Shown here: positions 1 to 11,500 of the stretch, piece after piece
Layout: every line of letters starts with the position of its first letter
How positions within the stretch are numbered: position 1 is the stretch's first letter
Source: Rhynchopus euleeides
Lineage: Eukaryota; Euglenozoa; Diplonemea; Diplonemida; Diplonemidae
Length of the DNA stretch: 64,000 nucleotides
Direction of reading: 5' to 3'
Assembly (NCBI GenBank): GCA_963210315.1
Contig: OY723312.1
Span: 248,001 to 312,000, forward strand
Position numbers and translations under genes: made by a program
Notes under the pieces: generated by a model
What the model saw: the letters and a program-made list of their open reading frames with translations, nothing else
The model's database searches: none
Told to the model about the DNA's origin: nothing

Positions 1-40
1 TTCGACGCAGTCTTTGCAGGTCTCTTTGGGGGTGCCCTTT

Positions 41-141
41 GGCGCGGTGCCTGCTTCAGCTCGTCGGGTGGAAGCATCAACGCATCATTAAGCGGTGCCT
101 GCTTCAGCTCCTCCGGGTGGAAGCGTCAACGCATCATTAAG
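41..141. repeat. Two tandem ~50-bp direct repeats
   Basis: Two consecutive copies of a unit running from GCGGTGCCTGCTTCAGCTC to AACGCATCATTAA. The GGTGGAAGCGTCAAC core recurs in related form near 917, 4275, 14470, 52236 and 56795, often close to edges of repeated blocks, so it is probably part of a dispersed repeat terminus. Confidence 0.8.
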
Positions 142-160
142 GAAGAAGGAAGCACAGTTG

Positions 161-493
161 CTACGCTTTTTTGCAGCTGCAGGAAACGACACCATACCCA
201 ACAACAATCCCCAGACCGTCGAGGGAGAGTGGGCGCCTGGATCCCGTGACACAGATCTCTAGTGCCGTTGTGATCCCCTCGGATAACGTCTCCTGGACGT
301 TGTCAGCGGAGGTTGCCTGTGTGGCGGTGACCTCCGTATACCCCGCGGGATCCAGTGCCAGTAGCGCCTTCTTCAGCTTTTCGTCGACCCCTCGGCCGAC
401 GCTCTCCTTGATGTCAAGGGCCACCTTCAGGGTGGCACCTCGCAGCGCCCTGAAGGCTGTGATCGTATCATCATTCACAATCTCGAGGGTGTT
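161..493 (-). CDS. Possible 3' exon of an unrecognised gene
   Basis: Read on the minus strand, a TAG acceptor-like site is followed by about 110 open codons ending at a TAG stop. The product has normal protein composition (for example VALDIKESVGRGVDEKLKK and TSADNVQETLSEGITTALEI), unlike the low-complexity frames around it. There is no ATG at its start, so it would have to be a downstream exon or a gene fragment; the last ~30 residues look less protein-like and may already be intron. I recognise no family. The region upstream (494-792) holds only homopolymer-rich sequence and shows no partner exon. An accidental open frame remains possible. Confidence 0.3.
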   Translation of the reverse strand, partial: NTLEIVNDDTITAFRALRGATLKVALDIKESVGRGVDEKLKKALLALDPAGYTEVTATQATSADNVQETLSEGITTALEICVTGSRRPLSLDGLGIVVGYGVVSCSCKKA

Positions 494-792
494 CTACGCG
501 GCTCCTGGAACTCACTTCCTTCTCAGGTGTTTCTGGGCATGGGGCAACCTTGCCCAGGTGTTTCTGGAGTCCCGCCCCACATGTCGTGCGTTCTTTCGTA
601 CGGTGTATAGTGAGTTCTGGCAATAATTTTTTGCTCGGTCAGCGCAGTGCCTCCAGTCCTGTCTCAGTAGCCACACAGAAAGGGGGACCAAAAAAAACTG
701 GGGGGGGACCAAAAAGCGAGACCCCCCCCCCAGATTGCGTAGTTTGTGCGTAGTGAAAAAGGGGTAAATCAGGGGCACCACCAGTGTGGCTA

Positions 793-935
793 TTTTTTTT
801 AAGCACACTCGTGTGAGCGGAAAGCGCCCCACCACAGCTGCAACCAAACGTGCTCTATACACTAACCCCACCCTTCATCAGGCTCAGGGTGTGATCAGTT
901 CAGGATTTTGTGTGTAGAAGCGTCAACGCAACAAA
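793..935 (+). repeat. ~140-bp inverted repeat, left arm
   Basis: This block (CACTCGTGTGAGC... through ...GTAGAAGCGTCAACGC) reappears in reverse orientation at about 4258-4405, with small differences including a duplicated CTAACCCCA step. The pair brackets 3.3 kb that contains the 1147-bp element. It may mark the edges of a larger composite element. Confidence 0.7.
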
Positions 936-1425
936 CAAAAGGAAATTCATCTTACCAAGTAAACTTGTTTAAGCAGCTCTGCTGCGTCTAGGGAGGTCTA
1001 GGGTGTAGGTAGTACTTGAGAATGATTACTAGTATGGGGCATATGCCCGTCTGACCTCTTACCTACGGGTAAGGATGGAAGGGGAAGTGCACCAGCCGCC
1101 ACTCAGCGCCCTTCATCAGGCCACTGAGTCGCTTCCCCGGCTGTGCTCTCTCTCCCCCGTACGTTTCGCCTTGCTGGCCAACTGGAGACTTCTGCAGGAT
1201 GACACCCCGCCCCACCTCCTCTTGCCTCGAGCTGTGTGTCGCTGATGTGTTTGCTGTTGTGTTGCTGTTATTCACCACACCTATCACCCTAGGACCTCCA
1301 GAGCGGTTGTAGCTGTGAAGTGATAGGGCGCTTTTCGCTCTCTAAAAAAAGCAGAAAAAATGTGAGCGCCCCACATCACACATCGGGAAGGGCTCCCAAT
1401 GCGGATCAGAGGGGGGGGGGGGGTA
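936..1425. other. Stretch without a recognised gene
   Basis: No supported gene. It holds unremarkable sequence ending in a G tract (1411-1423) that abuts the TA dinucleotide of the 1147-bp element. Confidence 0.5.
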
Positions 1426-2572
1426 GGGGGGGTCAAATGCCACCCTTTTACGTGGACAAACACGATTTTTCAAAAAACCGGCGCAGAGGCCCCAAAGCCC
1501 CCGTAAACCCTCCAAACCCCCCCAGATCGGTCCGGAAACCCATCGAACCCCACTTTTCCACCATTCCGGGCACCTCAGGTGCCCGAATTGGGGTACCTAA
1601 ATTTTGTGCCACCGTTTGGTACCGTACAGTGCCACTGTGTGGGAGGTTGGAAAAGAAAATGCCCCAACACACCACATCTGAGGGTTGCAATGCATGTTGC
1701 TTGCCAACCACGTCATCCGGTGGGTGTCAGGCGCTATGTAGGTGGCATTAGCCAGGTCTTCGATGTGTTCTGGCTTGTATATATACCTCCCTGCCACCAT
1801 GCACCGGGAGGCTGCCTGTAGGTACGGAACAGTCCAGATGGTCGTGTGATTCCTGTGCAGCAGTGCTCCACAACCGGGATGTGTTGACAACGACTGTTGC
1901 AACACGAGCTGTACATTCCGGGAACACATGAAGTGCGCTGTCGTGGTACCCATTGTGCCAGAATTGGTAGTTGCTGCGGTCTACTTTGCCTGGCCCAAGA
2001 GCACTGGTACTGAACGGTGCAATATGCGTGGCGAGGTGAATACAACGGAAGCGCGCAAAGTCAATACAGCTCTCGGATGGCGGGTGGTGGTGCCACTAGT
2101 GTGTGACGTTCACTCGAGGATACAACGCATCACAATGAATCAGCAACCGTGGACCGAGTACAATACGCTCTCTGTGGCTGGTGTGGGGGACAAAGGCAGT
2201 GCCTGTGCCGCAGGCAGGGAGGTATATATACAAGCCAGAACACATCGAAGACCTGGCTAATGCCACCTACATAGCGCCTGACACCCACCGGATGACGTGG
2301 TTGGCAAGCAACATGCATTGCAACCCTCAGATGTGGTGTGTTGGGGCATTTTCTTTTCCAACCTCCCACACAGTGGCACTGTACGGTACCAAACGGTGGC
2401 ACAAAATTTAGGTACCCCAATTCGGGCACCTGAGGTGCCCGGAATGGTGGAAAAGTGGGGTTCGATGGGTTTCCGGACCGATCTGGGGGGGTTTGGAGGG
2501 TTTACGGGGGCTTTGGGGCCTCTGCGCCGGTTTTTTGAAAAATCGTGTTTGTCACCCCCATTTGACCCCCCC
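1426..2572. mobile_element. 1147-bp palindromic non-autonomous DNA element, copy 1
   Basis: Long terminal inverted repeats: left arm 1426-1795 and right arm 2213-2572 are near-perfect reverse complements around a ~417-bp core. The ends read GGGGGGGTCAAATG and its complement, and each is flanked by TA (1424-1425 and 2573-2574), as expected for a TA target duplication of the Tc1/mariner type. No transposase is encoded; the short open frames inside are by-products of the inverted repeats. An almost identical copy of exactly the same length lies at 57181-58327. The arms could fold into a long hairpin RNA. Confidence 0.85.
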
Positions 2573-2617
2573 TAGGGGGGGGGGGGGGGGAAGGGTATTG
2601 AAGCGCACGGGGGCTAG

Positions 2618-2733
2618 TCAGGGTTTTGACCAGGTGGTTGACCAGAGGTGGCCGCAGCCCATTTTTCCCTGTCCCCGACCAGGCCACTGACCAGGGCCTT
2701 TCTTGACCAGGGACAGGCCTGGTCAAAACCTGA
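2618..2733. mobile_element. 116-bp MITE with CTAG target duplication
   Basis: Inverted termini TCAGGGTTTTGACCAGG and CCTGGTCAAAACCTGA flank a short core with repeated GACCAG motifs. CTAG is present immediately outside both ends (2614-2617 and 2734-2737). No coding capacity. Confidence 0.7.
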
Positions 2734-2737
2734 CTAG

Positions 2738-4257
2738 GCTACCGTGTAGAAGTAGAAGGAATCACAAGGATGATAGCCCTTCACTTGATATTCAGGCTGT
2801 GCCGTGTTTGCGTCGGTTTGTGGGAGAGCGTGAGGGAGGGGGGGAGAGAGAGAGAGAGAGAGAGAGAGGGGGTGATTTGTGTAAGGGCAAGACGCAGGCA
2901 AATTCAGCAGATTCCTGGGTGGGACCAACTCAAAGGGGGAAACCCTCCCCCCCCCCGCCCCAGCCCCGCCCTGCCATGTAAATTCAGGCCGGAGACGGCC
3001 TTTCTTCTTCGGCGAGAGCGCCCCCACCCACCCCCCGGCCCACCCCCGATATGAAAACACACGCGCACTTGAATTGTTTTGAGGCATGCTGCCGAGCAGT
3101 CGTTGGGCAGACCCTGTTGCTCTTTTGATGAAAAAAAAAACAGGCCTGCCCGCCAGGGACGCACACATACACAGACTGACAGTGAGTATTTTCTTTGGAA
3201 ATCATCTGGTGGAATCTGGTGGGGTAGAGCTTCCGCCGCCCACCCCCACCCCCCCCACCCTTCAAGCCCAAGCAGCACACCGCCCTTCTCAGATCACAGA
3301 GCCACCCCCACCGCACACATTTCCGCCCACCCTGCACCCCCACTGTTCGGCCAGGTCGGGTGTATAAAATAACTTTGCAGGGCCCTGCAACGCCACAGTG
3401 AGACGCAGTTCCAGATTGGCATGCGACTGGCATGGCCCTATTCAGAGCACGACAGGGCACAGTGCGTTGCTCACCATTTCCTTTCCGAACGGGGGGGGGA
3501 GATGAAGACGGCAACGGGTGGGCGGGGTGGAAACGATTTGCAGGGGCACCTCCCCTTTGTTTCTTGAAGGGAGTGCCCCCCCCCCCCCCCCGGTGCCTGC
3601 GCACGTCCTGTCCTACCGTGGCTGCTTGGTGGGGTTAGCGCAGCAAGGTAGGCTCCCCACTTCTACCCCACTTCCCCCCCCCCCCTGCCGTGCCGTGATT
3701 GCTATCATCACTGGCGGAGGTGTATGGGATTGGATTGGATTGTATGCTGTGCTGTGGTGCAATAAAGAGAAGAGTAGTTTGAGGACAAACTTCCTCTGCT
3801 GCGATTGTTGCAGCGCCACCATCTCGACGCAGGCAAGGGGGAGGGGAGTGAGTTTTGTTTTGTGGCATGCCATCGGGTACAACCGGCAGAAACATTTCCT
3901 CTATTCGGTGGGAAGCTCTCCTCATTTCCTTCTTTGTTTTTTTTGACTCGATGCAGAAGCACCAGCGACAACACGACGAGAGATGAGAGCGCCGAGCAAA
4001 TGTCAAGCCCCCACCACCACACCACACCACCCCCACCACCACAACCTTACCGGAGGACGTGTGAAGTGTTCACAAAGGATCCACACGGCGAATCCCAAAT
4101 AAGAAGAATATCCCTGAGTCGCGCTACCGCCCAGGCTGCAACACACCAAAGAAACTACACAGCCTCAGCAGAGCTGGGGGTGATAGGTACGAAAATCTGA
4201 TTGTTTTTTTCCTTTGAAAAAGTCACTTCACCATTCAGCAGCAACCGCTCTTAGCCT
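2738..4257. other. Stretch without a recognised gene
   Basis: A (GA)n tract lies at about 2843-2868, and several C/G homopolymers (about 3583-3594, 3676-3686) and purine/pyrimidine-biased stretches follow. The open frames on both strands are low complexity. I see no gene. Confidence 0.5.
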
Positions 4258-4405
4258 GTATTTTGTTTGTTGATGCGTTGACGCTTCTACACACAAACCC
4301 TGAAGTGATAATCACACCCTGAGCCTGATGAAGGGTGGGGTTAGTGGGGTTAGTGTATAGAGCACGTTTGGATGCTGCTGTGGTGGGCGACTTTCTGCTC
4401 ACACG
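4258..4405 (-). repeat. ~140-bp inverted repeat, right arm
   Basis: Reverse-complement partner of 793-935, including the GTAGAAGCGTCAACGCATC motif and the CACTCGTGTGAGC end. Confidence 0.7.
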
Positions 4406-4979
4406 AGTGCGGAAAAAAAAAGAGCATTCCAGTCAGGCCGTTCGCTCGGGGCGAAGTTGGGCCCAACTTCGCTAAAAAAATAACTCTTCAGATTTACTTC
4501 GTCCCAACTTCGCCCAAGGGGACGAAGTTGGGAAAATCGTACTCCTTTCGCTTTATTATAGACACCCTGTCCAGCAACTGTGGGAGAACAGTTCCGGACT
4601 ACTTTTTGTTGAGCGCACACTTGCTGTCTCAAGGCTGTGTTGAGGCCCTGTGAAGTGGCATGAGGTGCTAATCCAAAGCTTCAGTCGTACGATTTCCTTC
4701 GTTACTTCGCGACTTCGCTACGCTTCGTCGCTCGTAACTAGTAATAAAAAAATTCTGGGCTCGGCCCCACCCACCGAAGGGGGGGTGGGTGATGAAAGAG
4801 CCCACGGGATCACGAGGATCAGGGTATGGCGAATGCTCGAGCAAGTAAGTGTCAGAAGGAGACCACAACGACCTTCCCCAAAGTACGATGTATTGCTCCG
4901 CCCAGACCCCCCTGTGGCGTATGTCTGGTGCCCAAGTCCTTTCAAGTTGCATGAATCTGTCCATCCGCAATGAACAGAT

Positions 4980-5033
4980 GTTCACTACCGTGGCCTCCGG
5001 CGGCTGGGGGGCACCGCCCCCCAGACCCCCCTG
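4980..5033 (-). repeat. GC-rich ~55-bp dispersed module, copy 1
   Basis: Core GTTCACTACCGTGGCCTCCG followed by a GGGGGG...CCCCCC hairpin and AGACCCCCCTG. Remains of an adjacent unit (CCCCCCTGTGGCGTATGTC) lie at about 4903-4930, so this is part of a longer tandem family. Confidence 0.75.
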
Positions 5034-5713
5034 GCAGCCGAACTGTGTGGCACAGCGAATCCACGGGCGTTTCGCTCATAAGCAAGGTTCTTTGTGCCTC
5101 CGGAGGGTACGAACAGCCTTGCCAGAAGTGCAGTGATCTGCCCTCTCAAGGAAAGGTAGCCAATGTGTATCTCCCTCGGGGGCGCCTCCCTGTGGTTAAA
5201 AAAATCCCAAAATCCCAAAAATACCAAATAAAACTTCGTCCACCCCACACGGGATCTGTGGACGATAGCGAACGGCCTGAATTCCAGTTCAAAAAAAAAA
5301 GGGGGGTGGGAAGAAAAGTCAGCCATGCATGGCAGAGCGGGGCGGGTGGCAATAGAAGTAGAAGGAATCACAAGGGATGACCTCCCTTCACCCGTTTGGG
5401 GGTGCAGCTGAAAAAAATGGCTTGGGTTGCTGCTACGTTCGCCTGGGCACCACCACGGCAGGTGCTCCGCCCTACCACCGGGTGCGGTGGTGCTGGGCAC
5501 ACAGCTTCTGGCACAAGGGAGGGACACTGCCCACTCCCCTTTGATCGCAAGGGTGTGTGGGGGGGGGGGGGGGGTGGGTGGGGTAGGGGATGGATGGGTG
5601 GGTGTGGGGATGGATTCCTTGGCAGCACGGCAGAATTCAAAATAACAAGACACAGAAGCGAAGACCACCACCGAGGCGTTTGTTTGTGCCGCGCCAAACC
5701 GGGCAGACAAAAT

Positions 5714-5748
<35 letters not shown>

Positions 5749-6350
5749 GGGGCGGGGCGGGTGTGGAGTGAAGTCGAAAGAATAATCACGGGGAGCGGAG
5801 AGAGTTGATCTCCCCATCATTACTCGTTGTGCATGTTGTGTCCCGAGATCTAGTGATGATGCTCGGCACACGAGAGGGGGGAGGGGGGTGACAGGGTGGA
5901 GTGGGGTGGGGGGGTGGGGGTGTGATAGGTAAGTACAAAGACAGCTGCTGTTCTCGACCATGTTCAAAACTGGGGGGGTGTGGAACCAACAACCGTCGGC
6001 AATAAAAGTGAGGGGGGGTCGGTTCATGAGGCACAGCCGGGTGGTTTGATTTTTCACCCACCAGCAGGCACTGGTGGGCGGGCCGGATGTGTCTTTGCAC
6101 AAAAAAAAACAAAAAAAACAGCCAGTTTCAACCAGGCTTGCTCCTAACATGGAATACGGAATACACTCTCCGAGATTTCCCGATTTTTTTCTAAGGATTT
6201 TTAGGAGGGGAAATTTATTTTTTTCTAAGGATTTTCCTTAGGAAACTTTTTCCGAGGGGGGGATGAGGATGAGTCCTCCAGGCACCCGCCCCTTTCCTGT
6301 TTCTTCCCGGCAGCCAAAAAATCGGTGTTCTTTCCAGCCAAGACCCAGAT

Positions 6351-6406
6351 GTTCACTACCGTGGCCTCCGGCGGCTGGGGGGCTCTGCCCCCCAGACCCC
6401 CCTGTG
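6351..6406 (-). repeat. GC-rich ~55-bp dispersed module, copy 2
   Basis: Same core and hairpin as the copy at 4980, with GGGGGGCTCTGCCCCCC in the loop region. Confidence 0.75.
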
Positions 6407-6849
6407 GCTTGTGCCTGTCTTGTCACCAAGTCCTTACGCGTACACCACTATGGCATGTCAAGAAGGGGTGTCGTTGAAAATACAGCAGCAGTCTCTCGAG
6501 TCTTCCTTTCAGATGATTTTTGCATTGATCGCTTCCACCACAACAAAACCCCCCCCCCCCCCCCGCGTGTCGAGTGACCTTACCTGTCTGAAGTACAGAA
6601 AATGTGTCGGGTTGGGTGGAGCATACACACACACATACACATATGTTCACACAACACAGGGCAAACCGCACAAACGTGTTCACACATCCGGCATCCTATG
6701 CGAAATACCCGCCGCTCCCCGGGAGCTGTTGCGGGAACCATCTGCTCTTCCGACCCACCGAGACTCTTGCCGTATTTTCTCTACCACACGGGGTGTGTTT
6801 TACCAAAAAAACGGTCCCGAAACCTATTTTTTGCTTTCATCCGGCAGCT

Positions 6850-7179
6850 GCTGCTGGCGGGATCACTGGCCACAGGAGAGATGAGCCGTGGACGCCGGAT
6901 ACCCCATCTAGCGAGTCGAACCAGTGGGAACTGTCAGATGGCGCCGACCCTGTAGGAGGTCATCAGGCCGCGCAGCGCCTCATGCTGTTGAGGCAACCGT
7001 CGCATGCATCGGTCGTACGCGCCTTACATCACAATGAAAACAAGGCGGTCATTGCCGACATTGTGTTTGGCCGCGGATGGCGAGCTACCGGACCTGGGCT
7101 GCCAGTGGTGGTCTCGATCGAGGAGGCCTTCACCATGCGGTTCCGGTTGCGGCGGTCCTGCCGAAACGAGCGCCCATGA
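6850..7179 (+). CDS. Possible terminal exon of an unrecognised gene
   Basis: A good acceptor (pyrimidine-rich tract ending CATCCGGCAG at about 6846) precedes about 110 open codons ending in TGA. The product looks protein-like (QWELSDGADPVGGHQAAQRL, PGLPVVVSIEEAFTMRFRLR) in contrast to the low-complexity frames upstream. No upstream exon is identifiable and no family is recognised, so it may be a gene fragment or chance. Confidence 0.3.
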   Translation, partial: AAGGITGHRRDEPWTPDTPSSESNQWELSDGADPVGGHQAAQRLMLLRQPSHASVVRALHHNENKAVIADIVFGRGWRATGPGLPVVVSIEEAFTMRFRLRRSCRNERP

Positions 7180-7331
7180 GTGAGTTGTGACAGAATTTTC
7201 CAAGGCAGTGCACTGCGTGAGGTTGTGGGACTAGCACAGGGAACTGCTGGGTCCGAAATCCAAGGCAAAAATCCTTAGAAAAAAGCAGGAATACATTTCC
7301 GGGATTTTGGCTATTTTTCAAGGAATACGGA

Positions 7332-8173
7332 GCAAGCCTGGTTTCAACGTGGTGCAGGTGGTTTTAATGTATGTAGCCTCATGCATTGAAGGAGGAAATG
7401 AAAAATAGGGGGTGGGGTGAGCGGTCAGAAACTCTGCTCGCTTTTTTTTGAGAAAAAGAGTCCTCCAAAGTGGGGGGGGGGGTGGGAGTGGGGGAAGCTG
7501 CCTCCTGGTCGGACGCCCCGCCCCCCCCCCCCTCCCCCACACGGCTCGACAGTATACGGCGGGGCAGAGGGGGGGGCTATGTTTTAATCCAAAAGACCTT
7601 TTCCCCTGTGGATACATCTGGCCGCCTGTGGGGGCACCAAGCGGGAAAATGTACTCCTTTCGCTTCCCAATGCAGACACCCTGTCCAGCAACTGTGGAAG
7701 AACAACTCAGGGATACTTTTTGTGAAAGCGCACAAGCGGGCCAAAGAATAACTGACACCACTTGCTCGCTGCGATTTGTTCTGTTCTGTGTGCCTCATGC
7801 AATGAAGGAGGAAATGGGACACGGGGGGTGTGACCCCGCAGAGGGGTGGTGGGGTCCAGCAGGAGGCTCCGGTTGAGTTATTGCACGGGCACGCGCATAT
7901 CCTGCAATGCAGATCACTGCCGCCGCCACCACCCCCCCTCCGTATCGAGTGGCGAATGTGTGGAAACGTGTTCCTGCCTTATTTTTTTGTTCAGTTTCTG
8001 GCAAGAAGAGAAGCCGCCTTCGCACCATCACCCCCCCCCCCCACCCCATCTGCTATATATATCCAGAGCTCTGTCACAACGCGGCCTTGTTTGCACTGGC
8101 ACGGCGTTGGCACGGGACGGGATGGGGGAGGGGAGCTGCCTCTCTTCGCTGCCCTTCTTCTTCATCTGTTTTT
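7332..8173 (+). repeat. 842-bp direct repeat at the LINE 3' edge
   Basis: This segment runs from GCAAGCCTGG to CATCTGTTTTT and reappears at 13173-14018 (846 bp) in the same orientation. The differences I can see are in homopolymer lengths. The two copies abut the LINE exactly at both ends, while their outer neighbours are unrelated. It contains G/C tracts and no supported gene. Confidence 0.9.
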
Positions 8174-8545
8174 GAACGATTTTTGAACGATTTTTGGCCG
8201 TGCTCGTCGCGTCCCCCGGTGAGGGGGGACGCTGTTTCGTGTTCTCCTTGCCGCACGGAGGCATTGCCTTACGTCGCCTCTTCCTCTTTTCCTTTATGGG
8301 CGGGTTAGTCTGGCTCAGAGGGCGGGACCGTGCTGATATGCACAGTGACGACTCTCCCTTTTTTTGTTGTGCCCGCCTCCTGCCGAGTCGTGGCTGCTGC
8401 CTCTCAGACTGGGGGCGGGCGGTCGCCGACGCTGACGCGCCTGGCGGCCCGTGGAAAGTGACGTGGGTCTGGGGGTGGGGGGGGGGGGGGGGGGGTGCTG
8501 GGGTGTCAGGCCGAAGCCCTTGACCGCTGTTGATTTTTGCAGGTT

Positions 8546-11500
8546 TCACGAGATCAGGTAGTCCTTCTCGCTGTGCTCCGTCACCCCTGCCTCAGCCAGG
8601 TAGCGTAGGGCCCCCTTGCAGTTGTGCAGCAGCAGGTTGTGCACGCTTGTGGCTGTGAGGTGGTGTCGGGCTGACGCTGTCGCGGGACAGCCGAAGAATA
8701 GGTGCTTCAGCGAGACCCCAGGCGGGGGGCTGTCCGGCGCAAGCTTCAGGCAGGGTTTGCACGGTGGTTGTGCGCTGCCCGGGACGTCGTAGTCGTACAC
8801 CAGGCGGTGGTGGTCGGCCCGGAGGCGGCGGATGGTGGTTTCCCCTAAGCGGGTAAGGCCCTCCATGCGGAGGTCAGGGCGCTGCAGTCGCGTCTCCCCG
8901 ATTCCTGACCGATACGCGTACACGCTGTCTGTGCGGGGCAACGTGGTCCCGCTGTATATGTGTCGGCGGAGGGTGACACGGGCCGACGCGAGGCTGATCG
9001 GCTCCATCTGGGGCTTGAACGCACCGATCTGCGCCTGCTTGTCAGCAAGTTCGTTCCCTACCACCCCAACATGCGACGGGATGTAGCGGAGGTGGGTGGT
9101 GACATCGTATGTTTGGGCGAGCTTGCGCAGCCTCTGCCAGATGTCCCATTCGGTGGACCCCCTCGCTCGCTGGGGGCCGCTCAGCAGTGCATTCAGTGCG
9201 CTCTGCGAGTCGGTGAGGATGGCGACCGTTTCGCCTTGGGTTACCACGGTGCATAGGTGGGCGAGGGATTCTCTGATGGCCACCAGCTCTGCCTGGTAGC
9301 TGATGCAACGGAGTCCTGCCGGCCAGGCGAGCTTTTTCTTGAGGCGGCCCTCCGGCATGCTGTACACCGCTGCGCCCGCGCCGCCCTGTTGCTGCCGCGA
9401 TGTGGAGTTGGAGACTGACCCGTCGGTGTAGACATGCCAGGCGCACGTCGGGAGGGCCTGGATGGTCTGCTCTGCCAGGTCCCGGAGGGTGTCTTTCGGG
9501 GTGGCGGCCTTCGGGGCGGTGAGCCCCGGCAGCGTCGCCAGGATGTGCACTCGTGGCAGCACCAGGTTCCATTCCCAGGGGGGGATGGGGTGTGCTGCAT
9601 GCAGGGGGGCCAGCAGGGGGGTGCGCCCGTCGACCTTCGAGGATTTCACCAGACTCCGTGCCTGATGTAGCCAGCTGCCTCCCGTGTTCCCGGTATTTAG
9701 TTGCGCCCGGTATCCTGGGGAGTGGGGCACGCGGCGGAAGCGTTCGTGGTCTGTGCACACCGCAACCTTGAAGTCGAGGTCGAGGTCTCGTAGGTGTGAT
9801 TCCCAGAGGAGCTTCGCCGTGCTGGTGTTCTTCATGCAGCCTGTGATAATCAGGGCTGCGGTGCGGTGGACATCTTGCAGGCGTTTGAGGTTCCTCGCGG
9901 TCAGGCCAGGGGTGTAAACGCTTGCGGCGTACATCAGGATGGGGTAGACATACGTCAGGTAGGCCTGGCGCAGCGTGTCTCCACTTGAGCCCCAGTCGGT
10001 GCCTGCCAACATACGCAGTATGCTCAGGCGTCGCATACAGGTGGTCACGACGTGGTCGACGTGGTCCGACATCGTGTAGCAGGCATCGATGTAAACCCCG
10101 AGGTATTTTGCTGTGGAGTCGTGCTGGAGGGGGGTGCCGTCTGGGAGCTCCATGCGCTTGTGCTCGCCCAGTGCTTCAGGCGTCGTTCCCATCAGCGTGT
10201 AGCAGCACTTGCTGGGGGAGAGCTGCAGCCCGTGGAGTGGGACTTCGGCGGCGAGTGCTGATATGACGCCCTGTGCGGTGCTTAGGGCGTCGGTGTAGGT
10301 GTCCCCGACGACGAGTACTGCAATGTCATCTGCGAACACCGCAGGGTGGACGTCCGGGGAGGCGGTGATGGCTCGAGATACGTCATCCATCACGCAGTTG
10401 AAGAGCAGGGGCGAGAGCACTGTTCCTTGTGGGACACCGTTGTTGAAGTCGTAGTAGTCGCTTCTCACCCCGTGCACCTGTGCGGCGGCCCGGCGGTTGC
10501 TGAGGTAGTTGTGCAGCCATCGGGTGAACTTCGGGGGGAAGCCCTTTCGTCTGACGCTGTTGATGACTGCGAGCTTGCTGACCTTGTCGAAGGCTTTCTC
10601 GAGGTCGAAGTACAGGGTGACAGCTGCCTTCCCGGAGGAGAGGGCGTCCGTCGCTGTTTGGGTTATGTAGGCTAGCTGGTCGGTTGTCGATCTCAGTCGC
10701 TGGAATCCCGCTTGGTTCGGGCAGTGCCCCTCGACTTGCGGGTATGCGTCGTCAAGCATGAGCTGCTCCATGCGCCTCTTCACCATTTTTTCCAGTACCT
10801 TGCATGCTGTGCTGGTGAGCGCAATTGGTCGGTACGAGGATGCTGCCGTCGCTGGCTTCCCCGGTTTCAGGATCGGGACGATGACTGCTCGCGTCCATGC
10901 GTCGGGGAGGATGCCGCTGTTCCACGACAGGTTGAGCACGTGCAGGAGTCCCTGCCGCGCTTGGGGGCCGAGGTGCATCAGCAGTTCGTTGTTGAGGTCG
11001 TCAGGCCCTGGGGATTTTCGCTCCTGCAGTTCGGACAGGGCTGCGCTCAGCTCCTCTTTGGAGAAGTCGTCTTCGGCAGCTGAGAGCTCGGGGGGTGTCT
11101 GGCCATTCGCATGTTGCGGGGTGGGTACCGATTGTGACTGTTGGTCGTTCCCTTCACTGATCTTGGCGTAGTGGCTGCAGAGGAGGTCCGCCTTAGCTTT
11201 GGGGTCGGTCACCGGGACCCCTCCGTCGACAAGCGGGAAGGCGGCCTGTTGAAGTTTGCGGCCGTCGAGTTCTCGCACAAGCCGGAAGGTGGCGCCGAGG
11301 TCGCTGCTGGTGCTCGCAGCCTGGCACCTGGTTTCCCAAGTTGTGCGTTTTGCTTCGAGGACGGCGTTGGTGGCGTCGGTGGTCAGCTTGTCCAGTTTGT
11401 CGTAGTCGTCCTGGGACAGGTGTGTAGTCTGGGCGTGTCTGCGTGATTCTTCGTTCCGCGCCCGTACCGCGCGTTTCACCTTGCTCGTGAACCACCTCTT

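Larger units (their letters stand above)
4406..6849. other. Repeat-rich stretch without a recognised gene
   Basis: It contains an inverted CGAAGTTGGG motif cluster (4450-4535), a segment shared with the LINE-flanking repeat (4545-4610 resembles 7650-7740), a (GA)n tract (5716-5744), and two copies of the GC-rich module listed separately. An AT-rich TTTTCTAAGGA block lies at about 6185-6255. At 6481-6545 is a segment that recurs almost unchanged at 27905-27973 (AGTCTCTCGAGTCTTCC...GATCGCTTCCACCAC). No supported gene. Confidence 0.5.
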
